DNA of 64,000 nucleotides from G963422745 sp965214285 (lineage in GTDB: Bacteria; Actinomycetota; Acidimicrobiia; Acidimicrobiales; Aldehydirespiratoraceae), in contig OZ243946.1 in NCBI GenBank assembly GCA_965214285.1, positions 3,158,375 through 3,222,374 of the forward strand. The letters run 5' to 3'. Both the position numbers and the translations under genes were made by a program. Under the pieces are notes generated by a model. That model ran no database searches, was not told the origin of the DNA, and saw nothing but the letters and a program-made list of their open reading frames with translations. Positions 1 to 8,687 of this stretch are shown here, piece after piece; positions within the stretch are counted from its first letter, which is position 1; every line of letters starts with the position of its first letter.

Positions 1-1276
1 CCCTCACGCAGCGTCGGCACCGTTCGGCGACGAGCTCGGTCAAGCGCTCGGAGAAGCCGGCATCGATACCTGCTTCGACTGCCTCCTCGGCAGCCGTCGC
101 AAAGGTGCCCGGGGCGCGCTCGGCGAGCGAGCTGGCCCGCTCGATCAGACGGCTTGCGTCGAGCCCGAGCTGACCGGCCGTCCGCTCCCAGGCCGAGCGG
201 CGATCGGTGCGGAGCAGCCTGTAGTCGGCGCCGATCTTCATGGCCAGCTTCACCTTGCGGCCGTAGCTGTCGTCGTATGGCAGGTAGGAGGCGATGTCAT
301 ACAGCGGCGCCAGGCGGACCTGGGTTCCAGACAGCAGCAGGCTGTAGTTCTTGGCGTGAGCGTCGGTTCCGGCGATCAGCCAGTTGAAGGCCAGGGCGTC
401 GGCGAAGCGCCGCACGTCGGTCTCGGCGTCGGGGCTGGGAATGGCCGTCCTCAGCAGCTCGGCGATCGCTGCTGGGGTCGGACCACCGTCGGACTGGTAC
501 TTGCGCTCCGGCGAGACCGCCATCGCCTGGCAGACATCCTCCTGATGGACCCGGACCAGCGCGCCGTCGCGGGTCAGGCGATCAAAGCGCTCCACCACGA
601 TCGCTGTCTCGTCCTCGAAAGCCTCGATCCTGGTGACTCCCGCTTCGAGGCCGAGCGCTTTGGCGGCAGCCATGCAGATGTGCTCATTGACGTGCTGATC
701 GGCAAATCCGCGCACCGCCGGCTTGAGGATGTGCGTGGTGGGCAGCGCGCCGGAAGGCACGCCCCAGCGGCCGTCCACGTGATGCAGAGCCGTCTTGGCC
801 TGGCTGCCGGCGAGGCTGAACTGGCCTGTGATCCCAGGCCCCAGCCAGTTCGTCGAGTCGGCTCGCAGCATGCGCAGACGCGTCGCGATCTGCGCTTCGT
901 CGAGCCATGAGACGCTGCCGGGCCTGGACAGCAGTCCGTCGAGATCGTCAGGCCGGCAGAACTGGACCGCGCCCGCGCAGTCGTGGCCCACCTGCGTGCT
1001 CAGCAGCGGATAAGGCGAGGCGACCGACACCCCGAAGTCGCGGCCCCATCTGCGCAGCACATCCTCGTTGTCGGGGAGCAGGCCCCAAAGCCACGGCCTC
1101 ACGACGGCGTCGAAGTGGCTCTCGGTGCTCGGCGGCATCGAGACCGACAGCAGTGTTGCCTCGGGGTCGCTGCGGTAGGCGTCGTCGAAGCGGAGCCGCA
1201 GCGTGCCGCCTGCGAGACGCTCCAGTTCGCCGATGGGCCGGCCCTCGAGGACCACGGAGAGAACGTCGCTTGCCAT
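1..1276 (-). CDS. hipA: HipA-type serine/threonine kinase toxin, 3' end off the window
   Basis: Kinase toxin of a HipBA toxin-antitoxin module; characterised members phosphorylate translation factors such as glutamyl-tRNA synthetase and arrest growth. Reading the minus strand from the ATG at 1276 gives about 425 residues with no stop, so the C-terminus lies beyond the left edge; the family is usually 400-450 aa, so little is missing. Landmarks seen are LAGSQAKTALH (nucleotide-binding/activation region), VERFDR and NWLIAGTDAHAKNYSLL (catalytic loop with the Asp and the metal-binding Asn). The ATG shares one base with the hipB stop (TGATG), implying coupled translation. The cellular target cannot be read from sequence. 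Confidence 0.9.
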   Translation of the reverse strand, partial: MASDVLSVVLEGRPIGELERLAGGTLRLRFDDAYRSDPEATLLSVSMPPSTESHFDAVVRPWLWGLLPDNEDVLRRWGRDFGVSVASPYPLLSTQVGHDCAGAVQFCRPDDLDGLLSRPGSVSWLDEAQIATRLRMLRADSTNWLGPGITGQFSLAGSQAKTALHHVDGRWGVPSGALPTTHILKPAVRGFADQHVNEHICMAAAKALGLEAGVTRIEAFEDETAIVVERFDRLTRDGALVRVHQEDVCQAMAVSPERKYQSDGGPTPAAIAELLRTAIPSPDAETDVRRFADALAFNWLIAGTDAHAKNYSLLLSGTQVRLAPLYDIASYLPYDDSYGRKVKLAMKIGADYRLLRTDRRSAWERTAGQLGLDASRLIERASSLAERAPGTFATAAEEAVEAGIDAGFSERLTELVAERCRRCVR

Positions 1277-1545
1277 CAAGACCGCCTCTCGGCGAGGTAC
1301 TGGTTGAGGTCGATGCGGGAGGCGTCCGGGGGTGGCGGCTCGATCACGGCGAGGGCCAGATCCATGACGCTCAGCACGGCCAGCGCCCGGCCGAGCTCCG
1401 CTGTGCGCTTGCCGTTCTCGAGCTCGGACAGCCACGGGCGGCCCACTCCCGCCATGGCTGCGAGCTTCGCCTGCGAGAGCCCTCGATCGGTGCGGGCGCG
1501 TCGCACCGCAGACCCGAAGGCTCGTGTTGTCTGAATCGGCCGCAT
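1276..1545 (-). CDS. hipB: HipB-type XRE-family antitoxin and repressor
   Basis: Small DNA-binding antitoxin of 89 aa that would neutralise HipA and autorepress the operon. It carries a Cro/XRE helix-turn-helix: TDRGLSQAKLAAMAGVG followed by RPWLSELENGKR, covering about residues 19-47, with a proline-rich C-terminal tail. The ATG at 1545 is chosen because GGGAGGT lies just upstream on the minus strand; an upstream in-frame extension has no coding character. It is the first gene of the pair and overlaps hipA by one base. A palindrome about 40 bases upstream is the probable binding site. Confidence 0.9.
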   Translation of the reverse strand: MRPIQTTRAFGSAVRRARTDRGLSQAKLAAMAGVGRPWLSELENGKRTAELGRALAVLSVMDLALAVIEPPPPDASRIDLNQYLAERRS

Positions 1546-1582
1546 GCTCGGGACCTCCCACGTCTGATGTCTGGGTACGACG

Positions 1583-1597
1583 ACAAGCCTAGCTTGT
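1583..1597. promoter_or_regulatory. Palindromic candidate HipB operator over the hipBA promoter
   Basis: ACAAGC-CTA-GCTTGT is a perfect inverted repeat with 6-base arms, 38 bases upstream of the hipB ATG. On the minus strand TTGTCT and TAGGCT are 16 bases apart and the palindrome covers the proposed -10, as expected for an autorepressor site. Two further upstream direct repeats, TTCGGAGACAACGG and TTCGGCGACACGG (about 1603-1642), could be extra contact sites. Inference from position and symmetry only. Confidence 0.45.
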
Positions 1598-1670
1598 AGC
1601 TGTTCGGAGACAACGGCTTTGTGTTGCCGTTCGGCGACACGGCCTGGATGTCTGCGCTGTGACGACTGGG

Positions 1671-3599
1671 CTACAGAGCGGGCTCGTCGTCGATGGCGCG
1701 CAGGAACCGCTTGGCCTCCTTGGCGTCGCGGGTACGTCGCATCGGCGGCAGGGCGGCGAGCAGGTCCCGCTTGTAGCCCTTGGTGGCCAGCCGGGGGTCG
1801 AGCACCGCGACCACGCCGGTGTCGTCCGCGCTGCGGATCAGGCGACCCGCTCCCTGCGCCAGCAGCATGGCGGCCCGGGGCAGGTCGATCAGGCGCCAGG
1901 CCTCGTAGCCGCCGCCGGCGTGCTCGCGGCGGGCCTGCAGCACCGGGTCGGCGGGCGTCGGGAACGGGATGCGGTCGATGATCACCAGGCTGCAGGTCGA
2001 GCCGGGCGCGTCCACGCCCTGCCAGAACGACATCGTGGCGAACAGCGAAGTCTCGGGCTCGGCCACGAACCGCTCCAGCAGCTCCTGCTTGGCGCCCTCG
2101 CCCTGCATCAGCAGCGGCCACTCCAGGCGCTCGCGCAGCTCGGCGGTTGCCTCGCGCAGTCGCTTGAAGCTGGTGAACAGGCCCAGGGTCCGCCCGCCCG
2201 CGGCGAGCATCAGCGCCTCGATCTCGTCGCAGAGCTGATCCAGATCCTGGTTCTGGGGCTCGGGCAGGCCGTCCGGGCAGTACAGCAAGGCGTTGCTCTG
2301 GTAGTCGAACGGGCTGCCGACATCGGCTTCAAGGGTCGCTGAGGGCAGACCGAGCGCCGCCGCCGAATCGGCCCGCAGGGTGGCCGAGGTCAGCACCGCG
2401 GCCCGCCGGCCCCAGAGGAGCTCGCCGAGAGTGTCGTCGATGCTGATCGGAGTGCGGTTCAGCGCCGGGCGGCCGCCGCCGCTCACCCACACGACGTCGC
2501 TGTCGGAGGCGGCGGCTGTGGTGTCGATGTCGTCGATGAGCGAGGTGGCCAGCCGGCGTGCACGGATCGCCTTGGCCCCGACAGCGAGCGGGGCGTTCTC
2601 GGGCACTGCCCGCAGATCCTTTAGGACCTTCTCCACAGCCGTGCGGATCCGCTGCAGCGTCCTGGCGAGATCCCTGCCGGGTCCGTCGGGAAGGCGCTGA
2701 TCGGCCAGCGGTGCCAGCTCGGTCTCGAGCGCGTTGGCGAGCCTTTCGAGCGCCCTCGGGGCTTCGCTGCCGGCGAGCACCGAGGCTGCGGAACGCCCGG
2801 CGCTGCGGACCCGGCCGGGGCTGATCGCACAGCCCAGGGTGTCGGCCACGGTTCCCTCGAACTGGTGCGCTTCGTCGATGATGACCACGTCGTGGTCGCC
2901 GATGACGCCGCCGTCGAGAGCAAGGTCGAGCGCGTAGAGCTTGTGGTTGACGACGACCACATCCGCGGCGTGCGCCCTGGCCCGTGCCTTCTCGGTGAGG
3001 CAGTCCTCGCCGCGCGGGCACTGCGCTGCGCCCGGGCACTGATCGGCGCCGACCGAGACCTGCCGCCAGGCCCGGTCGTCAACTGAGCGCAGCTCCTTAC
3101 GGTCGCCCGAAGCGCCGGCGTCAAGCGCCTTGCGGATCGACGCTGCGGCCTCTGCATCGAGGGTGCCGTCGTCGTCGAAACCGAGCCCGGCCTCAGAGTC
3201 GATCTCGTCGAGGCGCTGCAGGCACACGTAGTTGCTGCGGCCCTTCAGCAGCGCATAGCTCGGCGCTGTGGCGGCGCCGTCGAAGAGCTGCTCGACGACG
3301 AGCGGCAGATCCTTGCCGACGAGTTGGTCCTGAAGGGCCAGCGTGGCCGTGGCGACGACGGTCTTGGCGCCCGACAGCAGCGCGGGGACGAGGTAGGCCA
3401 GCGACTTGCCGGTGCCCGTGCCCGCCTGGATCAGAGCGTGGCCGCCGCCGGCGATGGTCTCGGCCACCGCCCCGGCCATCTCCCGCTGGCCACCACGGCG
3501 CTCCCCGCCTCCGCTGAGGCCCGCGACCACCTCGTCGAGGCGCTCCGCCGCCTCTGACAGCCGGGCCTGTCCTTCGTCGGTCAGGCCCTGTGAGCTCAC
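1671..3599 (-). CDS. dinG: DinG/XPD-like ATP-dependent DNA helicase with Fe-S cluster
   Basis: Superfamily 2 helicase of the DinG/XPD type, expected to unwind DNA 5'-3' during repair or R-loop removal. The 642-aa protein shows Walker A GTGTGKS near residue 60, the Fe-S cysteine set (SNYVC, then QCPGAAQCPRGEDC at roughly residues 127-205), DEAH box VVIIDEAHQF, and C-terminal helicase motifs including FWQGVDAPG and GAGRLIRS. The length fits actinobacterial DinG-like proteins without an exonuclease domain. Start is GTG at 3599; the ribosome site is weak. It has no same-strand partner within 40 bases, so it is probably monocistronic. Confidence 0.9.
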   Translation of the reverse strand: MSSQGLTDEGQARLSEAAERLDEVVAGLSGGGERRGGQREMAGAVAETIAGGGHALIQAGTGTGKSLAYLVPALLSGAKTVVATATLALQDQLVGKDLPLVVEQLFDGAATAPSYALLKGRSNYVCLQRLDEIDSEAGLGFDDDGTLDAEAAASIRKALDAGASGDRKELRSVDDRAWRQVSVGADQCPGAAQCPRGEDCLTEKARARAHAADVVVVNHKLYALDLALDGGVIGDHDVVIIDEAHQFEGTVADTLGCAISPGRVRSAGRSAASVLAGSEAPRALERLANALETELAPLADQRLPDGPGRDLARTLQRIRTAVEKVLKDLRAVPENAPLAVGAKAIRARRLATSLIDDIDTTAAASDSDVVWVSGGGRPALNRTPISIDDTLGELLWGRRAAVLTSATLRADSAAALGLPSATLEADVGSPFDYQSNALLYCPDGLPEPQNQDLDQLCDEIEALMLAAGGRTLGLFTSFKRLREATAELRERLEWPLLMQGEGAKQELLERFVAEPETSLFATMSFWQGVDAPGSTCSLVIIDRIPFPTPADPVLQARREHAGGGYEAWRLIDLPRAAMLLAQGAGRLIRSADDTGVVAVLDPRLATKGYKRDLLAALPPMRRTRDAKEAKRFLRAIDDEPAL

Positions 3600-3645
3600 C
3601 CGCCGACTCTAGCGATCCCGGCTGAATTCGATGGCGGCAAGGGCC

Positions 3646-4769
3646 TCACTCCAGGAGCTCGGCCCGCAGCAGGGCCAGGCGGTCTTGGTGCTCTTCGAGG
3701 AAACGCTCCTCGTGGTCGATTCGGACCTCTAAGTGGGCCTCGTCCAGCGGTCCGCTGCAGACCGTATCCGCCAGGGCGATGTCGATCTCCTTGGCCAGCA
3801 GGGCGTCCAGTTCGGCCTGAAGATCGGCGTCGATGTGGTCCAGGCCTCCGGCGGCGAGAACCCGCTCCTCCAGCGGACCCGCAAGCCCGTGCAGGTAGCC
3901 GATGGGCTCCCGCTCGTGGGCGAAGCTGTAGCCCTCCTGTGCCATGCAGGCCGACCATTCCGCCGTGGCGGCTGTGATTCGCGGGTCTGCCCAGAACCTG
4001 TCGTCCATGTCTTCCAGTTCGTCTTCGAAGTGCGCATGCAAAGCGACCGACGGCGCCTGGAGCGGATCCCGCACTTCTTTCCAAGCCGATATCAGGCATT
4101 CGTTGTACTGCTCGCCCCAAGCCTCCTGCTCGCTCTCGGAGAGGCCGTCTGTGATCGCTCTGTTCGGATTGACGTAGGTCGAGCTGATTATGCCTTGACT
4201 GCCCACCCGACGGGTTATCCCGTAGCCATGGGCAGACGCATACTCCTCTCCGTCCGCTGCCACATCGCCCGGGCCGAAACCAGCAGCTTCGGCATCCCGG
4301 TCGATCCTGACGTAACGGAACCCTTCGGCCGTCATGCAGTCGTACACGAGATCTTGCTCAGCAGCGTCCGGATCTGCGGCGTAGGCGGCTGGATAGTCCT
4401 GCGAGACGAGTCCCGCCAAGAAGGCGTCCAGCGGCATCGCAGGCACCTCGTTGCCGTCGGAGTCGGGGCCGGAGTCCTCGCCAGGGTCGGCGTCCGCGTC
4501 CGAGGCGCTGCCTGCAGACGAATCCGAGTCGCCGGTGGTCGCCTGTTCCGAGCCTGCGGCGTCGCTGCCCGTCGCGGAGGCCGACGGCTGTTCCTCGGCG
4601 GTTGCGGTCTCCGCCGCACCGCTGTCTGATCCCCGACGGCCTGAGTCTCCTCGCCGGCGTCCGAGCAAGCCACTGACCCCAGCGCCAGCAGCGCCAGCGC
4701 CGCCACCGCGACCAGCCAGCTGCGGCGAGCCGCACCGCAAAGCCTGGGGATCAGATCGGAAACGATCAT
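3646..4769 (-). pseudogene. Secreted lipoprotein gene interrupted by an apparent frameshift
   Basis: The ATG at 4769 opens a good lipoprotein signal (residues 1-35, hydrophobic VAVAALALLALGSVAC with the lipobox Cys), but that frame runs into arginine/proline-rich junk. The downstream frame, ending at 3646, encodes an acidic Ser/Asp/Glu linker and a mature domain with paired Cys (YDCMTAEGF, NECLISAW, SACMAQEGY, TVCSGP). The frames would join if one base were added to the C run at 4631-4634 (G run on the coding strand), reading AVGGSDSGAAETATAEE. The intact protein would be about 374 aa. Function is unknown; the spaced Cys-Met motifs resemble uncharacterised actinobacterial lipoproteins. Either a sequencing slip or a real disruption. 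Confidence 0.7.
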
Positions 4770-4902
4770 CGCTGCAACTCCGCATCGGGGGAAGGGTCGC
4801 GGCTCAGATCATGCCACCGTGCCCGCCGAGCGCGCAAGGGATTCCTTGATGGGCTCGCCGGCGGGATCCCGCGTCTCGCCGGGGCCGGGTCAGAAGGCGT
4901 GC

Positions 4903-6903
4903 TCAGTTGGTGCGCAGGGCGGCTATCGGCTCGATCCGGGCGGCCCGCAAGGCGGGGTACAGGCCAGCCAGGGCGCCCACGCCGGCACCCAGCAGCGGCG
5001 CGATCAACAGCAGCCACGACGGCAGCACCGGCGTCCAGCCGCGGGCCGCGGCGACGACAACGGTCGTCAGGAGTCCCGCCGAGGCGCCGATCACCCCGCC
5101 CAACAGCCCCAGGCCGGTCGTCTCCACGATGAACTGGCCGGCGATGTGGGGCCGGGTGGCGCCGAGGCTGCGCCGGATCCCTATCTCCGACACCCGTTCC
5201 AGCACCGCCACCAGGGTGATGTTGGCGATGCCCAGGGCGCCGATCAGCAGGCTGAGCCCCGCCAGCCCCAGGAACAGCGCCTGCAGGTCGTCGGAGATCT
5301 GGTTGCGGATGCGCCTCGGTTCGGGCGGCAGCTGCGCCTGCAGGTCGGTCGGGGCGTTCGGCGCCAGCGCCAGCGGCGCCTCCTGGGCGATCTGCAGCGC
5401 AGCGCCGATCTCGGTGTCGATGTGGATATCGGCGGGCGTGTCGAGCCCGAAGCGCAGCCGGGCCGTTCCGTTGGGGATGACGATGGCGTTCATCAGGCGC
5501 GGCAGCCGCAGCGGGTCAGAGAGAATGGCGATCACCGCATAAGGGTCGTCGCCGATGAACACCGCGGGACGGTGATCGAGGTTGCTGATGTTGAGCGACT
5601 GCGCCAGCGATGCGCCGATCACGGCGACGGCATCGGCGCGGGCGTCGTGGCCGTGGTCGAACCAGCGGCCCGTTACCAGATCGGAGCGCACGGCGTCGAA
5701 CAGGCCCGGCGACGCCGCGAACACCTGGGCGGTGAGCGTGTCCGCCGCCAGCGGGTCGACCACCTTGACGGCGCCGATGCGGCGTTCGCCGATGTCGACC
5801 GGGGCGACGCTGCCCGCGGCGACCACGCCGTTGAGCTTCCCCAGGCGGGCATCGGCGTCCCAGGGCAGGCGCTGCGGCGGCGGGTCGATCGCATAGATCG
5901 GGTCGCTGAAGTCGCCGCGGGCGTCGGTGATCACCACCTGCGTTGCGGCCAGCTCGTCGAAGTGGCTGACGATCTGCGAGCTCGACGTCGCCGCCAGCCC
6001 CAGGGTGGCCACCAGCGCGGCGATGCCCAGGATCGTGCCCGAGGTGGTGAGGAAGGTCCGTGCGGGCTTGGCGGCGATGCCGGCGGCGGCCTCGGCCAGC
6101 AGGTCGCGCAGACCCATCCTCGAAGACGGCACGACGAGGCTGCCAGGCAGGCCCGGGGCGACGCCAGCCGGGACCGGATGGGCACCGGGCGCCACGGGCA
6201 CCGGCAGCGGGACCACGGCAGGCTCGGAGCTGCGGACGTGGCCGTCGCTGATGGCGATCTGGCGCTGGGCGCGGGACGACACCTCGTCGGAGTGGGTGAT
6301 GACCACGATCGTGTGGCCCTGGCGGTGCAGATCGTCGAACACGTCGAGCACCGTCTGGGAGGTGGCGCTGTCGAGGTTGCCGGTCGGCTCGTCCGCGAGG
6401 ATCAGCCTGGGCTCGGTCATCAGCGCCCGAGCGATGGCCACCCGCTGCTGCTCGCCGCCGGAGAGCACGTTGGGCAGGAACTCGGCGCGGTGCTCGAGGC
6501 TGACCTTGCGCAGCGCCTCCATGGCCCGGGCGCGCCTGTCGGCCTTGGCCGCCGAGCCGGTCGACGTGTAGGTGTCGGCCAGCATCACGTTCTCCAGGGC
6601 GCTGCGATGCCCGACGAGGTGAAACGACTGGAAGACCAGCCCGATGGCGTGGCCGCGCAGGGCGGTCCGCTCGGCGTCGGACATCTGCGAGGTGTCGATC
6701 CCGTCGAAGACGTAGGTCCCGGCGCTGGGCTTGTCGAGCAGGCCCAGCAGATGCATCAGCGTCGACTTGCCCGAGCCCGACGCCCCGACCACGGCCACGA
6801 ACTCGCCGGGGTTGATCCTCAGGTCCGTCGGGCGCACGGCGTGCACCGGGGGGGTCGTGGGGAAGGTGCGGGCCACCCCGCGCAGGTCGACGATCGGCGT
6901 CAT
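4903..6903 (-). CDS. MacB-type ABC transporter, fused ATPase and permease
   Basis: Type VII (MacB/LolCDE-like) mechanotransmission transporter subunit, 666 aa. Residues 1-230 form the ATPase: GASGSGKST (Walker A), VFQSFHL (Q-loop), LSGGEQQR (signature), LILADEPTGNLDS (Walker B), VITHSDE (H-loop). A linker of about 45 residues leads to the first membrane helix (LTTSGTILGIAALVATLGL), a large extracytoplasmic MacB-PCD-like domain (about 300-530) and three C-terminal helices of the FtsX type ending AALRTN. The gene follows a membrane-fusion protein by 22 bases, so the two probably form one exporter for a peptide, lipid or antibiotic; the substrate is unknown. Confidence 0.92.
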   Translation of the reverse strand: MTPIVDLRGVARTFPTTPPVHAVRPTDLRINPGEFVAVVGASGSGKSTLMHLLGLLDKPSAGTYVFDGIDTSQMSDAERTALRGHAIGLVFQSFHLVGHRSALENVMLADTYTSTGSAAKADRRARAMEALRKVSLEHRAEFLPNVLSGGEQQRVAIARALMTEPRLILADEPTGNLDSATSQTVLDVFDDLHRQGHTIVVITHSDEVSSRAQRQIAISDGHVRSSEPAVVPLPVPVAPGAHPVPAGVAPGLPGSLVVPSSRMGLRDLLAEAAAGIAAKPARTFLTTSGTILGIAALVATLGLAATSSSQIVSHFDELAATQVVITDARGDFSDPIYAIDPPPQRLPWDADARLGKLNGVVAAGSVAPVDIGERRIGAVKVVDPLAADTLTAQVFAASPGLFDAVRSDLVTGRWFDHGHDARADAVAVIGASLAQSLNISNLDHRPAVFIGDDPYAVIAILSDPLRLPRLMNAIVIPNGTARLRFGLDTPADIHIDTEIGAALQIAQEAPLALAPNAPTDLQAQLPPEPRRIRNQISDDLQALFLGLAGLSLLIGALGIANITLVAVLERVSEIGIRRSLGATRPHIAGQFIVETTGLGLLGGVIGASAGLLTTVVVAAARGWTPVLPSWLLLIAPLLGAGVGALAGLYPALRAARIEPIAALRTN

Positions 6904-6925
6904 CGCCGCGGCGACAGCGGGGCCG

Positions 6926-8638
6926 TCACGACCGGCCGAGCGCCACCGAAGCCCCTGCCCGGATGCGCTCGTCGGCAGAGGAGATCTCGACCACGCCGTC
7001 CACGGCGAGCCCGGTGGTCACCTCCACCAGCGTGGTGGTGCGGCTCTCGGCGTCGGTCACCAGCTCGACGCGGGTGATGCCGTCCATGGCCGTGGCCAGC
7101 GCCGTGATCGGCACCGTCAGCACCTCGCCCGCGGTGGCGCCGACCTTGACCTCCAGGCGCAGGTTGCGGCCCGCCAGCGCCTCGGCGCCGGAGGCATCGT
7201 CGGGCACGACCACCACCGGCGTCAGCAGGAACGACCCCTGCTGGCCGCTCGCGTCGTCGTCGATGACGGTGATCACGCCGGTGGCCTCGTTGTCGCCGAT
7301 CAGCACAGTGTCGCCCTCGGACACCAGGCTGCGCTGCTCGGCGGTGAGCATGCCCTCGATCAGCACTTCCGTGCCGCTGACCAGCACCAGCGGCCCGCTG
7401 ACGCTGTCGCCGAGGGCCACGTCGACCCGGTCGATGCGCCGCGGCAGGTTCTCGACGTAGACCACCTCCTGGCGGGGCACGCCGACCCCGATCTCGGCGT
7501 CCAGCGCGGCGAGCTGCTCGCGGGCCCGCTCGGCTCGGGCGATGGCGTCATCGAGGGTCTCCTGCAGAAGCGTGGTGTCGGGCGCCTTGTCCAGAGCGGC
7601 GAAGGAAAGCTCTGCGAGCCGGAAGTGCTGGGTCGACAACAGCACCGAGTCGCGCCCGTCCTGTGCGGTGCGCTCGGCGGTCTCGGATGCCTCGTCGAAG
7701 GCGGCCTGTGCGTCTTCGGCGGCGGCGCCCGCCGCGGCGGACGCGTCCTGCAGTTCGGACAGCTCTTGGGAGGTCGGCGGCTGGCCGGTGTCGGGATGGG
7801 TGCCGTCCTGGGCCTCGGCCAGCCGGCTGCTCGCGGTCTGCGCCGCGGTGCGGGTCTCGTCGCGCTCGGCGGTCGCAGCCTGCAGCGCCTCGGCTGCCTC
7901 GGCGTCGGCGTCCGCCGCGGCTCGCTTGGTCGACTCCAGGGAGATCCGCGCCGAGTCGAGCGATGACTTGACGCTCAGGCGTGTGGCCTCATCGGGGGGC
8001 TCCTTGGCCTCGGCCAACGCCCTGCGGGCCGCGGTGACGCCCTTGTCCGCGGACTCCACGGCCAGACGGGCCGCGGCGAGCTGCTCGGACTCGGCGGCGG
8101 ACCCGCCGGGCACCGCATAGCCCAGCGACTCGTACAGCCTGCTCACCGCCTGCTCTCCGGCGCTGTCGAAGCGGTCGTCGGGGGCGGCCCGCAGGAAGCC
8201 CAGCCGGGCCAGCGCCGACTCCAGCTGCGCCACGTCGGGGCCGCTGTCTCCCGGCGAGATGTCGCGGTACATCGGCAGCGAACCGGTCAGCACGAACAGC
8301 GGTCGCCCCGATATCTCGGCCACCACAGCGCCCTCGACCAGCTCGGTGCCCACATCGGGCGGGGCGACGGTGATCACCGGGTCGCCGCCCTCGGCGGTCA
8401 CCCTCGGCAGCGCGGTCAGCGGAGTCGGGTTGTCGAAGCGTGCGTCGCCGCGGAAGATCACCGACGACTCCAGCACCCTCGACTCGATCTCGTGGGTGAT
8501 CAGCGACGCGGGCGGCGCCTCCGCTCGGGCCAGCGCGTCCTCGGGCGACTCGATGCGGCGCGCCGCTAGCCAGCCCACTGCAGCCGCAGCCACGGCCACT
8601 GCCACGATCAGTCCGATGATGCGCTGCTGGCGTCCCAT
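6926..8638 (-). CDS. HlyD-family membrane-fusion protein with peptidoglycan-binding domain
   Basis: Extracytoplasmic adaptor partner of the adjacent ABC exporter, 570 aa. An N-terminal signal anchor (residues 7-27) is followed by a beta-barrel region, a peptidoglycan-binding-1-like segment (PGDSGPDVAQLESALARLGF), a long Ala/Glu-rich coiled coil (about 190-350), then lipoyl and barrel halves. Such adaptors with a wall-binding module are typical of Gram-positive bacteria, where no outer-membrane channel is needed. The ATG at 8638 has AGGAG five bases upstream. First gene of the two-gene exporter operon. Confidence 0.88.
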   Translation of the reverse strand: MGRQQRIIGLIVAVAVAAAAVGWLAARRIESPEDALARAEAPPASLITHEIESRVLESSVIFRGDARFDNPTPLTALPRVTAEGGDPVITVAPPDVGTELVEGAVVAEISGRPLFVLTGSLPMYRDISPGDSGPDVAQLESALARLGFLRAAPDDRFDSAGEQAVSRLYESLGYAVPGGSAAESEQLAAARLAVESADKGVTAARRALAEAKEPPDEATRLSVKSSLDSARISLESTKRAAADADAEAAEALQAATAERDETRTAAQTASSRLAEAQDGTHPDTGQPPTSQELSELQDASAAAGAAAEDAQAAFDEASETAERTAQDGRDSVLLSTQHFRLAELSFAALDKAPDTTLLQETLDDAIARAERAREQLAALDAEIGVGVPRQEVVYVENLPRRIDRVDVALGDSVSGPLVLVSGTEVLIEGMLTAEQRSLVSEGDTVLIGDNEATGVITVIDDDASGQQGSFLLTPVVVVPDDASGAEALAGRNLRLEVKVGATAGEVLTVPITALATAMDGITRVELVTDAESRTTTLVEVTTGLAVDGVVEISSADERIRAGASVALGRS

Positions 8639-8687
8639 GGGGGCTCCTGTGGCTCAGGCCGTCACCGCAAAGCTAGTGTCGGGGGTG

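Noticed and set aside
4819..7077. Long plus-strand open frame antisense to the ABC transporter
   Set aside because: Arg/Gln/Gly/His-rich composition typical of antisense reading in high-GC DNA; the minus strand carries all ABC motifs.
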